A stretch of DNA of 64,000 nt. Source: DATBJG01 sp963790545 (GTDB lineage Bacteria > Acidobacteriota > Vicinamibacteria > Vicinamibacterales > JAMQPK01). The notes under the pieces were generated by a model, which did no database searches, was not told where the DNA came from, and saw only the letters and a list, made by a program, of their open reading frames with translations. The stretch is from positions 62,001-126,000 of the forward strand of contig CAWBPA010000019.1 of assembly GCA_963790545.1 (NCBI GenBank), in the 5' to 3' direction. Position numbers and translations under genes: made by a program. Shown here piece by piece: positions 10,272-18,301 of the stretch (position 1 is its first letter; each line of letters opens with the position of its first letter).

Positions 10272-11164
10272 GGTTGGCTCCTACTGCCTACTGCCACTGC
10301 CACTGTCACTGCCTGCTGCACTTTCACCTCCATCGTCCCGATTCGCTCGATGGAGGCGACAATCACGTCGCCGGGCTGGATGGGGCTCACGCCTTCCGGT
10401 GTTCCGGTGATGATGACGTCGCCGGGATACAGCGTGTAGAACGACGAGGCGAACTCCACCAAGTCTGGTACTCCTAGAATCATATACCGGGTGTTCGAGC
10501 TCTGGCGGGTTTCACCGTTAAGGGTGAGTTGCAAATCGAGCGCGCCGGGATCCGGTATTTCATCGGCGGTCACGAGCCACGGACCGAGCACCGTGTAGCT
10601 GTCGGGCGACTTACGAAGGCTGCGTTCTTCGGGACCTCGTACGCTGATATCCAGGCCGATACAGTAAGCGGCGATGTAGTCGAGCGCATCCGCGCGTGCC
10701 ACGTTCGTCGCGGCCCTCCCAATAATCACCGCCAGTTCAACCTCGTGGTCGTTCCTCCGGTCGAGTTTCCTGAGCGTGATGCCTTCCCCAGGTCCGACGA
10801 GGGAGCTATTGGCTTTGAGGAACACGCCGGCTTTGTGAATCGGGGCGACCGGGTTGTCGTGGTGGAGCTCGGCGTCCCCGCGGGCTTCGTCCAGGTGCTT
10901 TTGATAATTGACCGGCGCCCCGATGATCTTGCCAGGGTTCGCGACCGGGCTCAGCAGCGTCAGACTCGAGAGTGGTAGTACCTGAGACGATGCAGCAACA
11001 GCCCGCACGCGTTCGGCCACCTGTCCGAGATTCGCGATCAGCACGTCGTACGAGGGCAGCGGGTGGCGGTAACTGGGAAGGACGTCGAGCGCGGCCGTCA
11101 CATCTCGGACCTGCAAGGCCTCGACCAATCCCAACCGGCCATTTCCGAATCGACAAAGGCGCAT
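10268..11164 (-). CDS. Fumarylacetoacetate hydrolase family protein
   Basis: The 298-residue product starts at MRLCRFGNG, 2 bases after the stop of the amidohydrolase; the longer open frame upstream only overlaps that gene. The C-terminal FAH catalytic domain is clear: IIGAPVNYQKHLDEA, the metal ligands in NDHEVELAVIIG and DISVRGPEERS, then NTRYMILGVPDLVEFAS and GDVIITGTPEGVSP. FAH-family enzymes cleave C-C bonds of acylpyruvates. Beside gentisate dioxygenase, the natural reading is hydrolysis of maleylpyruvate or fumarylpyruvate to pyruvate and a C4 diacid. No maleylpyruvate isomerase is seen here, so direct cleavage or an unlinked isomerase is needed. The last few residues come from a CACTGC-rich stretch. 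Confidence 0.88.
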   Translation of the reverse strand: MRLCRFGNGRLGLVEALQVRDVTAALDVLPSYRHPLPSYDVLIANLGQVAERVRAVAASSQVLPLSSLTLLSPVANPGKIIGAPVNYQKHLDEARGDAELHHDNPVAPIHKAGVFLKANSSLVGPGEGITLRKLDRRNDHEVELAVIIGRAATNVARADALDYIAAYCIGLDISVRGPEERSLRKSPDSYTVLGPWLVTADEIPDPGALDLQLTLNGETRQSSNTRYMILGVPDLVEFASSFYTLYPGDVIITGTPEGVSPIQPGDVIVASIERIGTMEVKVQQAVTVAVAVGSRSQP

Positions 11165-11166
11165 GG

Positions 11167-12159
11167 TCAGGCGGTGCTCGGGGCGATCCCAAAAACCCTT
11201 TCGGCGTTTCGGTGAGCGATCTTCTCGAGGTCGACGCTCGCGAGCGGGGCAGTCCGAATGAACTCCACCGACTCGGGCGTGTCCTCGTACGGATAGTCGA
11301 TTGCAAACATGAGACGGTCGGCTCCCAGAACCGAATGGCAGTACTTCAACGTCTCGTGTGAGTTGACGCCACTGGTCGTCATCACAAAATTGTTTCTGAC
11401 ATAGTCGCTTGGCCGCCCTCTCTTCAACGTGCCCCGCCATCGGCGGTCGATTCGGTAGAGCCAAAACGGGAGACCCTCGCCCATGTGACCGAGGACGATC
11501 GTCAGTTCGGGGAAGGCATCGAACACGCCGTTCACGATGAGACGCATCGCGTGAATACCAGTCTCGACCTGAAATCCCCATATGGCACTGTACAGATTGT
11601 ACGAACCCTTCAGGATCAGTGAGGCCGGCAACGGCGGGTTGCGGGGATGGATGTAGAGAGGTGCCTTGACCGCAACCGCGGCTTCGAAGATGGGCCAGAA
11701 CTTCCGGTCGTCGAGGTATTCTCCATTCGTATGCGAGTTGACGATCAGTCCGTTCAGCTTCAGCTTCGTGATGGCCCTTTCGATTTCTTTTGCCGCTCTC
11801 CTGGGGTCCTGTGGAGCAAAGCTGGCGAGCGCCGCAAACCGTGTCGGATGTCGTCGGATGGCGTCGGCCAGCTGATCGTTCGTATCCCTGGCAATATTCG
11901 TTGCGGTATCGGCATCGAACATCTGGACGCCTGGCGCGGTCAACGACAGCACGTGGACGGCCACACCGGACTCGTCCATGAGCGCAATCCGCTCGGTGTC
12001 GAGGTCAAGAAGCCGCCTCAACAGGGTTCCGTTGCCTGGTGAGAACACCCAATTCCACATAGCCAGATCCGCATCGTCACCTGGATGAGCGGCGAGGGTG
12101 CGTATGGCTGCAACTTGCTCGGGAAACGCGCAGGCCTCTTCGGTGGCTATTAATCGCAA
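11167..12159 (-). CDS. Amidohydrolase-family non-oxidative decarboxylase (gamma-resorcylate type)
   Basis: The 330-residue protein has the amidohydrolase-2 TIM barrel. It starts MRLIATEEA, where the Glu replaces the first His of the HxH motif, as in gamma-resorcylate and 2,3-dihydroxybenzoate decarboxylases. Other metal and active-site positions are YIHPRNPP, LGHMGEGLPFWLYRID and FAIDYPYED. FWPIFEAAV and the F-x-E-L-x-x-x-LGHMGE block support this subfamily. Such enzymes remove (or reversibly add) the carboxylate of hydroxybenzoates without oxidation. It is encoded directly ahead of the FAH-family hydrolase and gentisate dioxygenase. The exact substrate is not determined. Confidence 0.87.
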   Translation of the reverse strand: MRLIATEEACAFPEQVAAIRTLAAHPGDDADLAMWNWVFSPGNGTLLRRLLDLDTERIALMDESGVAVHVLSLTAPGVQMFDADTATNIARDTNDQLADAIRRHPTRFAALASFAPQDPRRAAKEIERAITKLKLNGLIVNSHTNGEYLDDRKFWPIFEAAVAVKAPLYIHPRNPPLPASLILKGSYNLYSAIWGFQVETGIHAMRLIVNGVFDAFPELTIVLGHMGEGLPFWLYRIDRRWRGTLKRGRPSDYVRNNFVMTTSGVNSHETLKYCHSVLGADRLMFAIDYPYEDTPESVEFIRTAPLASVDLEKIAHRNAERVFGIAPSTA

Positions 12160-12177
12160 CTGTGGAGTTCTGGTAGA

Positions 12178-12197
12178 GGCAGGTCTTTAGACCCGCC
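12178..12197. repeat. Palindrome between cytochrome and amidohydrolase genes
   Basis: GGCAGGTCTTTAGACCCGCC, one mismatch from the copy at 3462-3481, lies in the 50-base gap inside the operon. Confidence 0.65.
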
Positions 12198-12209
12198 GAC
12201 AGGTTAGCG

Positions 12210-12623
12210 TCATCTCTTTTTCACCTGTTCGAGGATGTCTTTCAGGAGCGGAATGTTTTCGAGAGGAGGTGCTTCGGGCCGCAGCGAACGAATGTACGTG
12301 TACACATCAGCAAGGTCGGCGGTTGGCGCATCCGCGAACGGAGGCATGGCCGGTGTCGATGGCTTGCGGAGATACGCGATAAAGGCGTCTTCGGTACGCG
12401 CCATCGGCACGAGCCGTGGCGACCCGGATTGTCCGTCGAAACCGTGGCAGGCGTAGCAGCGATAGGTCTGTTCGAAAAGTGCCTTACCTTTCTTGGCATC
12501 TCCGCTGGACGCGGCAGGCGTCGGGTTTTGAACCGGAGCTGTTGGTGTTTGCGCCACGGAGTCCGAGGTAACCATCCCCACCGTCAGCACCAGCATCAAA
12601 ACTCTGAACTTTTCACTTTTCAC
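12210..12623 (-). CDS. Monohaem cytochrome c, periplasmic
   Basis: This 137-residue protein has a signal peptide (FRVLMLVLTVGMVTSDSVAQ) and a Pro/Ala-rich linker, then one class-I cytochrome c domain. The haem attachment site is CYACHG. The probable distal Met ligand is in TPAMPPFADA, and AFIAYLRKP and DVYTYIRSL are the C-terminal helices. It would carry electrons in the periplasm. Its position between the ThDP enzyme and the amidohydrolase suggests it serves an oxidation step of this operon or a PQQ dehydrogenase nearby. Confidence 0.87.
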   Translation of the reverse strand: MKSEKFRVLMLVLTVGMVTSDSVAQTPTAPVQNPTPAASSGDAKKGKALFEQTYRCYACHGFDGQSGSPRLVPMARTEDAFIAYLRKPSTPAMPPFADAPTADLADVYTYIRSLRPEAPPLENIPLLKDILEQVKKR

Positions 12624-12644
12624 TTTGAACTTTCCTACTTACAC

Positions 12645-12664
12645 GCGGACCCTGAAGGGTCCGC
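12645..12664. repeat. Palindrome between ThDP enzyme and cytochrome c genes
   Basis: GCGGACCCTGAAGGGTCCGC is a perfect 20-nt palindrome followed by GCTAC. The stem sequence differs from other family copies, but pairing is kept. Confidence 0.7.
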
Positions 12665-12684
12665 GCTACACCAGTTTACTTTCC

Positions 12685-14628
12685 CTATGTCGCTCGTCCC
12701 TGTCGCGGCTGCGAGATCACATCGATGAGGGCCGGCTCGCCGGCGCGGACTTTGGCGAGTGCCCGGCCGTACGCGGCCGCGAGCTCGCCTGGGTTCTCGA
12801 TTGGTCCTTCGCTGTACATCCCGTATGACTTGGCCATCTGCGCGTAGTTGATGTTCGGATCCTGGATAACGTTGCCAAGGTGCGATCGGCCGGATCCACG
12901 GCCGCGGTTGCCAGCCATGCGCTGAATGATCATCACTTCCTGGTGATACGCGCGGTTGTTGTGGACCACGAGCAGCAGTGGAATCTGGTGATGGACAGCC
13001 GTCCAGAGGACTCCTGGCGCGTAATTCAGATCTCCATCACCCACAATGCCGATCGACAGTCGGCCGAGTTTCTTGTTGGCGAGTGCCGCCCCGACGGAGG
13101 CTGGCGTGTCGTACCCGATGCCAAACCCTCCGCAATCCCCGTTGTAGCGATAGGGTTTGTCGAAGTTGAGAAGGCGTCGCTGCCAGTCTCCGGTGAACTG
13201 ATGTCCCGAAACGATCGCCCAGTCGTCGTTCTTGATCTGGGCGCCGAGCTCCGCAATCATCCGCGCGATACTGACTGGGGTCGCATTCCATCCGTAGCGA
13301 GCCTCTTCGATGAAGCGCGCATGGATTTCCTTGTGGGCAGCGCCAATTCGCTCGCCACGCACCTCGAATACTCTCTTCCGATCGGGTGTCACGAGACGAC
13401 GGATTTCTTCGATAAGGGCCGGCAGCGTCGCTTCCGCATCTGCAGCAATGACCAGATCGACTTCGGAGTACCGGCCGAAGTCGTGAATGTTGCTGTGCTG
13501 GAAGAGATGTTCCGACGAAATGCTAATCGTCTTGCCGCCGCTTCCCCGCGCGCTTCGGGCCACCGCCGACATGTCGCTGACCTCGAGTCCAAGCGTCACG
13601 TCCGGTTTGTAACCGGGCCCACCGGCTCCGTAGAATCGGTGCCAGGAAGGGAAGTCCTGCCAGGATCCGTAGCCGCCCACGTCGACAGGAGCCTGAAGTG
13701 TTTCCGCGAGTTCGATCATCAGGTCCCAGGCTCGAGGCGTGCGCCCGACTTTCTGAATCTGGATGAGGGGGTTCTCTGCATTGACCAGCAGCCGCGCGGC
13801 TTCTCGCACGACAGCCGTCTCTCCTTGCGGCGGTGATGCCATCGTCAATGCCGGAATGCGCAGGCTGGCGCGGTCTCGGATCATCGACTCCTGAAGTCCG
13901 GCATCCACCACGAGCAGTGTCGGTCCCATTGGCGGGGTCATCGCAATCCGATACGCACGCATGGCCGACTCGGCAAACCGCTCGAGCGTCGTGGCTTCAT
14001 CGTCGAACTTCACGAAGTCGCGGACCAGCGAACCCATGTCCTGGGCACTGTGCGGCCGGTTGACGATGCCGACGGGATTTCTGTGATGGCCAACGATGGC
14101 AAACACGGGCACACGATCGGCCCATGCCTGAAAGAGCGCCATCGACGAGTGCAGCAAGCCAACGGTGCCATGGAGGATGACCGCCATCGGTTTGCCTGCC
14201 GCCTTGGCGTAGCCGTGGGCCATGGCCATGGCCGACTCTTCATGCAAACACGTCAGCAGCTGCGGCATCGTGTTCTGACCGTGATTGATGAGCGACTCGT
14301 GGAGACCCGCAAACGTGGAACCTGGATTGATGGCCGCGTATTCCAGGTCGAGCTTCTTGAGAACATCGACCATGAAATCCGATGCTGGCTGGCCGGCACC
14401 TTGGACGGCTTGCCCCGCAGGAGCCTGAGCCGCGGTCGTACCCAATTCGACCGTTGCCTGAGCATCTGAAGGCAGGATCACACCAGGGCGCGGTGGCGCT
14501 GGTGCCGCTTCCGCGGTCGACGAGGAGGACCCGCCTGCGACGATGGCGGCGGCGCCTATGGCCGCCTCCTTAAAGAAGTCGCGTCGACCGACGGGATCTT
14601 TTTCGGTGTTGTCCTGTGAATCTGCCAC
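12685..14628 (-). CDS. Thiamine-diphosphate-dependent enzyme with Tat signal
   Basis: The product resembles acetolactate synthase and benzoylformate decarboxylase. The ThDP-binding motif is GDGDLNYAPGVLW followed after the usual interval by NNRAY. The conserved catalytic Glu is in LHEESAMAMAHGYAKAAGKP. The N-terminus carries a twin-arginine signal, GRRDFFKEAAIGAAAIVAGG, followed by a Pro/Ala linker, so the folded, cofactor-loaded enzyme is predicted to be exported. I prefer GTG at 14628 because AGGTGG lies just upstream; an in-frame ATG at 14640 adds four residues. It is the first gene of a five-gene minus-strand operon with cytochrome c, decarboxylase, FAH hydrolase and gentisate dioxygenase. 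A periplasmic ThDP enzyme is unusual. The substrate is unknown; an alpha-keto acid is expected. Confidence 0.85.
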   Translation of the reverse strand: MADSQDNTEKDPVGRRDFFKEAAIGAAAIVAGGSSSSTAEAAPAPPRPGVILPSDAQATVELGTTAAQAPAGQAVQGAGQPASDFMVDVLKKLDLEYAAINPGSTFAGLHESLINHGQNTMPQLLTCLHEESAMAMAHGYAKAAGKPMAVILHGTVGLLHSSMALFQAWADRVPVFAIVGHHRNPVGIVNRPHSAQDMGSLVRDFVKFDDEATTLERFAESAMRAYRIAMTPPMGPTLLVVDAGLQESMIRDRASLRIPALTMASPPQGETAVVREAARLLVNAENPLIQIQKVGRTPRAWDLMIELAETLQAPVDVGGYGSWQDFPSWHRFYGAGGPGYKPDVTLGLEVSDMSAVARSARGSGGKTISISSEHLFQHSNIHDFGRYSEVDLVIAADAEATLPALIEEIRRLVTPDRKRVFEVRGERIGAAHKEIHARFIEEARYGWNATPVSIARMIAELGAQIKNDDWAIVSGHQFTGDWQRRLLNFDKPYRYNGDCGGFGIGYDTPASVGAALANKKLGRLSIGIVGDGDLNYAPGVLWTAVHHQIPLLLVVHNNRAYHQEVMIIQRMAGNRGRGSGRSHLGNVIQDPNINYAQMAKSYGMYSEGPIENPGELAAAYGRALAKVRAGEPALIDVISQPRQGRAT

Positions 14629-14646
14629 GATCCACCTCATTTAGTT

Positions 14647-14670
14647 CGCGTGGGGCCCCACCCCCACGCG
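14647..14670. repeat. Hairpin in divergent intergenic region
   Basis: A 9-bp inverted repeat, CGCGTGGGG / CCCCACGCG, lies just upstream of the ThDP-enzyme start. The rest of the 255-base divergent gap contains a short tandem GAACGCGGAT repeat (about 14834-14852). I see no convincing promoter. Confidence 0.45.
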
Positions 14671-14895
14671 CAGCCGTCGCTCACGCTCCGGATCTTGCTA
14701 CGATCAGCCTCCACGTTTGACTCGGCGCGGGACCGAATCAACTGACAACTAGTAACTGAAAACTACTGTAGACATCGCTGTTTCGAGTACGGACAATCAT
14801 ACCTGAGCTGTCACAAGGGGTCGGGAGTCTTTTTGAACGCGGATGAACGCGGATCGCGCGCATGAAGGCTGCCTTCCCCCAGAGAGGACTCCATC

Positions 14896-15768
14896 ATGTT
14901 CCGGGTCGTGATTGCGAAGGCGTTGCTCGCGTTTGCATTGACGCTGTGTGCGGCCGTGCCGGCGCTTGCCCAGACCGACTTCACAGGGGAGTGGGCTCCT
15001 CGCATGCACGAGGACCAGCCCGAACGTGTACCTGGTCCGGAGCTCGGCGACTATCTCGGCCTGCCGATTAGTCAGGCGGGTCGGATGCGGGCCGAAACCT
15101 GGGATGCGTCGCTTCTGACACTTCCAGAGTGGCAATGTCGGCCTCATTCTGCCGACTACATCTGGCGCGGCCCCTCGCAAGTCCGACTCTGGAAAGAGGT
15201 CGATCCAGTCTCGCGCGAGATCACGGCATGGCACGCGGAGTGGCTGCGATCGGTCGATCGGCCCATCTACATGGACGGACGCACCCCTCCTTCACCAAAT
15301 GTCGCCCATACCTGGTCCGGCTTTTCAACTGCTAAGTGGGATGGGCACATCCTGACCGTCACCACCACGCACCTCAAGGAAGGCTACATCCGTCGCAACG
15401 GCGTTGCGCGCAGTGACGTGGCGACGATGACCGAACATTTCATTCGGCATGGCAACCGTCTGACCGTCGTGACCATTGTCAGCGATCCCGTGTATCTGAC
15501 CGAACCGTTCATCAGAAGCACAGACTACGAACTGGACCTCACCCAGCAGATACCTCCGTACCCGTGCGGCGTCGTTGAAGAAGTGGAGCGACCGCAGGGT
15601 GCGGTGCCGCATCATCTCCCCGGCACCAACACTCAGCTCACTGAGTTCGCCGGCCGTCACGCGCTGCCATATGTCACCACTCGCGGGGGAGCGAGCACGA
15701 TGTACCCGGAATACCGGGATGAGCTGAAGAAGCTGAAAGAACAGGAGCGCAAAGGAGCTGGTCGATGA
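14896..15768 (+). CDS. Secreted protein of unknown function (intact paralogue)
   Basis: The protein is 290 residues with signal peptide VIAKALLAFALTLCAAVPALA and mature start QTDFTGEWAPRMHEDQ. It is the undamaged relative of the gene at 2563-3422, with shared blocks LPEWQCRPH, RGPSQVRLWKEVDPVSREI, WHAEWLRSVD, TTTHLKEGYIRRNGV, DPVYLTEPFIRS and QQIPPYPC. Two conserved cysteines (in WQCRPH and PYPCGV) may form a disulphide. Tryptophan- and arginine-rich blocks suggest a beta-rich ligand-binding or hydrolytic fold, but no catalytic motif is recognised. The C-terminus is a short charged helix. It stands alone between the ThDP enzyme and tannase operons, with a structured palindrome downstream. Confidence 0.85.
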   Translation: MFRVVIAKALLAFALTLCAAVPALAQTDFTGEWAPRMHEDQPERVPGPELGDYLGLPISQAGRMRAETWDASLLTLPEWQCRPHSADYIWRGPSQVRLWKEVDPVSREITAWHAEWLRSVDRPIYMDGRTPPSPNVAHTWSGFSTAKWDGHILTVTTTHLKEGYIRRNGVARSDVATMTEHFIRHGNRLTVVTIVSDPVYLTEPFIRSTDYELDLTQQIPPYPCGVVEEVERPQGAVPHHLPGTNTQLTEFAGRHALPYVTTRGGASTMYPEYRDELKKLKEQERKGAGR

Positions 15769-15828
15769 CCGTCAGCGATCGTCTTCCTTGCCGCGATCGT
15801 GACAGTAAGATCTTCTTGCCTTCCTAGG

Positions 15829-15930
15829 GTACGTAGGGCGGGGCTTTAGCCCCGCCAATGAGCCGGACCTGAAGGTCCGGCCTACGTACGCAATCTCCTA
15901 CGGACCTAAAAGGTCCGGCCTACGTACGGC
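15829..15930. repeat. Structured palindromic repeat, three-way-junction architecture
   Basis: An outer 9-bp stem (GTACGTAGG 15829-15837 / CCTACGTAC 15881-15889) encloses two hairpins: GGCGGGGCTTTAGCCCCGCC (15837-15856) and GCCGGACCTGAAGGTCCGGC (15862-15881). A shorter second unit follows directly (CCTACGGACCTAAAAGGTCC...CCTACGTAC). It is the clearest copy of the dispersed family. Confidence 0.8.
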
Positions 15931-16013
15931 AATCTGCAATTTACCGAACCGATCTAAGATGAGTGCGCTCAATTCTGACACTCGGTGGCGCCATTCGAAG
16001 AAGGAGACAGGCC

Positions 16014-17537
16014 ATGAGAGCGCTCCCAGCAGTCTTCCTCGTGCTGTCAATTGTCGTCCTCACTCCAGCGCCAGTTCTGGCGGCGTCATGTGAAAGCCTC
16101 GCGTCCCTTACGCTACCCGATGGGACGATTACGCTGGCACAGACTGTTGCAGCCGGATCCTTTACGCCGCCGGCTGCCGGTCGTGGAGGACGTGGCGCAC
16201 CGCCCGCCGAGGTGTTGAAGAGCCTGCCTGCCTTCTGCCGTGTCGCGGCCATACTCAAACCGACCAGCGATTCGGTGATCAACATCGAAGTGTGGTTGCC
16301 AGCGACCGGCTGGAACGGGAAGTTCCAGGCGGTGGGCAATGGCGGTTGGACCGGATCGATTGCGTATCCGGCCATGATGGCGGCACTCGGTCGCGGATAT
16401 GCGACAAGCTCAACCGACACCGGACACGAGGGCGGAAGCGCGAGCTTTGCGTTGGGGCATCCGGAGAAACTTGTCGACTTTGGCTATCGATCGGTTCACG
16501 ACATGACCGTTGCCGCGAAGAAGGTCATCTCCGAGTTCTACGGCAACGCTCCGCGGTTCTCCTACTGGAATGGATGTTCGGCAGGCGGCCGCCAGGGTCT
16601 GAAAGAAGCGCAACGTTTTCCGGCTGACTTCGACGGCATCATTGCCGGAGCTCCGGCGAGCGACTGGACGGGGCGTGCGGCGCAGTCGCTTCGCGTCGCC
16701 CAGGCTGTCCACAAGGAAGAGGACAGCTACATACCACCGGCCAAGTATCCCGTCATTCGCAATGCGGTGCTCCAGGCGTGCGACATGCTGGATGGGGTCA
16801 AGGACGGGGTCCTGGAGGATCCCACTCGCTGCAAATTCGACCCTGGTGTGCTGGCCTGCAAAGGTGCCGACGATGCGTCCTGCCTGAACTCGTCACAGGT
16901 AGAAGCGGCGCGACAGGTGTATTCGGCTGCGACGAATCCGCGCACGAAGCGCGAGATCCCTGGCCTGCAGCCAGGAAGTGAAGCCGGGTGGGGAACCTGG
17001 GGTGGCCCGCAGCCCTTTGCCACGTCGGTCGACCATTTCAAGTATGTGGTCTTCAAGGATCCGAACTGGGATCCTCGAAGCTTCAAGTTCGAAACCGACA
17101 TCGTCCTTGCGGAGCAGACAGACAACAATACGATTAACGCGCTCGAGCCGAACCTGAAAGCATTCTTCGACCGTGGAGGAAAGCTGATTCAGTATCACGG
17201 CTGGGGTGACCCGCAGATTTCTCCGGGAAGCAGCGTCCAGTACTACAAGAGTGTGGTCGACACGATGGGTGGCGCCAGCAGGATTCAGAACTCCTACCGT
17301 CTCTTCATGGCGCCGGGAATGGCCCACTGTGGCGGTGGCGAAGGTCCGAATACCTTCGACATGGTGAGCGCGCTCGAACAGTGGGTCGAGAAAGGTCAGG
17401 CGCCTGGTCAGATCGTGGCGTCGCGCAGCACCGACGGCAAGGTGACCCGCACGCGTCCCCTGTGCCCGTACCCACAAGTGGCCACGTATAAAGGAAACGG
17501 GAGCACGGACGACGCGGCGAACTTTGTGTGTAAGTAA
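16014..17537 (+). CDS. Tannase/feruloyl esterase family protein, secreted
   Basis: The ATG at 16014 follows AAGGAGA and opens a signal peptide (VFLVLSIVVLTPAPVLA). The mature 507-residue precursor shows the tannase/feruloyl esterase alpha/beta-hydrolase layout. The nucleophile Ser is in YWNGCSAGGRQG (about residue 189) beside the Cys of the family's CS-D-HC disulphide motif. The Asp region is HGWGDPQISPGS, and the His-Cys pair is in MAPGMAHCGGGEG. These enzymes cleave ester bonds of galloyl or feruloyl groups in tannins and plant cell-wall phenolics. The following cytochrome gene begins inside the stop codon (TAATG), and a PQQ dehydrogenase comes next, so ester cleavage and oxidation of the released compound may be linked. 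Confidence 0.9.
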   Translation: MRALPAVFLVLSIVVLTPAPVLAASCESLASLTLPDGTITLAQTVAAGSFTPPAAGRGGRGAPPAEVLKSLPAFCRVAAILKPTSDSVINIEVWLPATGWNGKFQAVGNGGWTGSIAYPAMMAALGRGYATSSTDTGHEGGSASFALGHPEKLVDFGYRSVHDMTVAAKKVISEFYGNAPRFSYWNGCSAGGRQGLKEAQRFPADFDGIIAGAPASDWTGRAAQSLRVAQAVHKEEDSYIPPAKYPVIRNAVLQACDMLDGVKDGVLEDPTRCKFDPGVLACKGADDASCLNSSQVEAARQVYSAATNPRTKREIPGLQPGSEAGWGTWGGPQPFATSVDHFKYVVFKDPNWDPRSFKFETDIVLAEQTDNNTINALEPNLKAFFDRGGKLIQYHGWGDPQISPGSSVQYYKSVVDTMGGASRIQNSYRLFMAPGMAHCGGGEGPNTFDMVSALEQWVEKGQAPGQIVASRSTDGKVTRTRPLCPYPQVATYKGNGSTDDAANFVCK

Positions 17538-18301
17538 TGGTCCTTCGCATATTGCTCCTGGCGGTGGTTGCGCTGGGAACGGCGGGCCACCTCGAGGCTC
17601 AGCACGCGTATACGCCAGCCGACATTGAAGCTGGCGGGCGCCTTTACCAATCAACGTGCGTCGGTTGTCACGGTCCTGACGGGGACGCGATCGCAGGCGT
17701 CAGACTGGCCAGCGGCCAGTTCAGGCGCGCGACTTCAGACGAGGACCTCGTTCGGATCATCATCGGTGGCATCACCGGAACGCCGATGCCGCCGAGCAAG
17801 TTCTCGGAAGCGGAAGCCGGGACCATCGTCGCCTACCTCCGATCGATGGCAGCCGTCGGATCCACCGACACGACAACCGTAGGCGACGCCGGGCGCGGCA
17901 GGACGATTGTCGAGGGCAAGGGGCAGTGCCTCACCTGCCACAGTGTCGGCGACCGTGGCGCGCGGGTCGGGCCAGATCTGACAAGTGTGGGGGCCGCACG
18001 TCGTCGTGTCGAACTGGAGAAATCCATCCTTCAGCCCGACGCGGAGATTCGAGAAGAGAATCGCTTCGCCCGGGCCGTCACACGTGACGGTGTGACCGTC
18101 AACGGAAGACTGATGAACCAGGACACGTTCACGCTGCAGCTGCTCGACTCCAAAGAGCAGCTTGTCTCGCTTTCGAAGTCTTCGCTGCGCTCGTACGAGT
18201 TGCTGAAAACCTCTCCAATGCCTTCGTATCGCGAAAAGCTGAGCATGCAGGAAGTTGCAGATGTGGTGAGTTACCTCGCGTCGCTGAAGGGGTCCCGATG
18301 A
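17537..18301 (+). CDS. Dihaem cytochrome c, periplasmic
   Basis: The protein is 254 residues with a signal peptide (LRILLLAVVALGTAGHLEAQ) and two haem c sites: CVGCHGPDG in the first domain and CLTCHSVGDRG in the second. GTPMPPSKF probably carries the axial Met of the first. After the second haem, a region of about 100 residues (SILQPDAEIREENRFARAVT, VNGRLMNQDTFTLQLLD) resembles the haem-binding domain often fused to large membrane-bound or secreted dehydrogenases. Its start overlaps the tannase stop and its stop overlaps the PQQ dehydrogenase start (ATGA), so the three are almost certainly co-translated. It likely accepts electrons from the downstream PQQ enzyme. Confidence 0.9.
   Translation: MVLRILLLAVVALGTAGHLEAQHAYTPADIEAGGRLYQSTCVGCHGPDGDAIAGVRLASGQFRRATSDEDLVRIIIGGITGTPMPPSKFSEAEAGTIVAYLRSMAAVGSTDTTTVGDAGRGRTIVEGKGQCLTCHSVGDRGARVGPDLTSVGAARRRVELEKSILQPDAEIREENRFARAVTRDGVTVNGRLMNQDTFTLQLLDSKEQLVSLSKSSLRSYELLKTSPMPSYREKLSMQEVADVVSYLASLKGSR

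Noticed and set aside
12880..13836. 318-codon + strand frame opposite the ThDP enzyme
   Set aside because: It is antisense to conserved ThDP-binding sequence, with no recognisable motif or ribosome-binding site.
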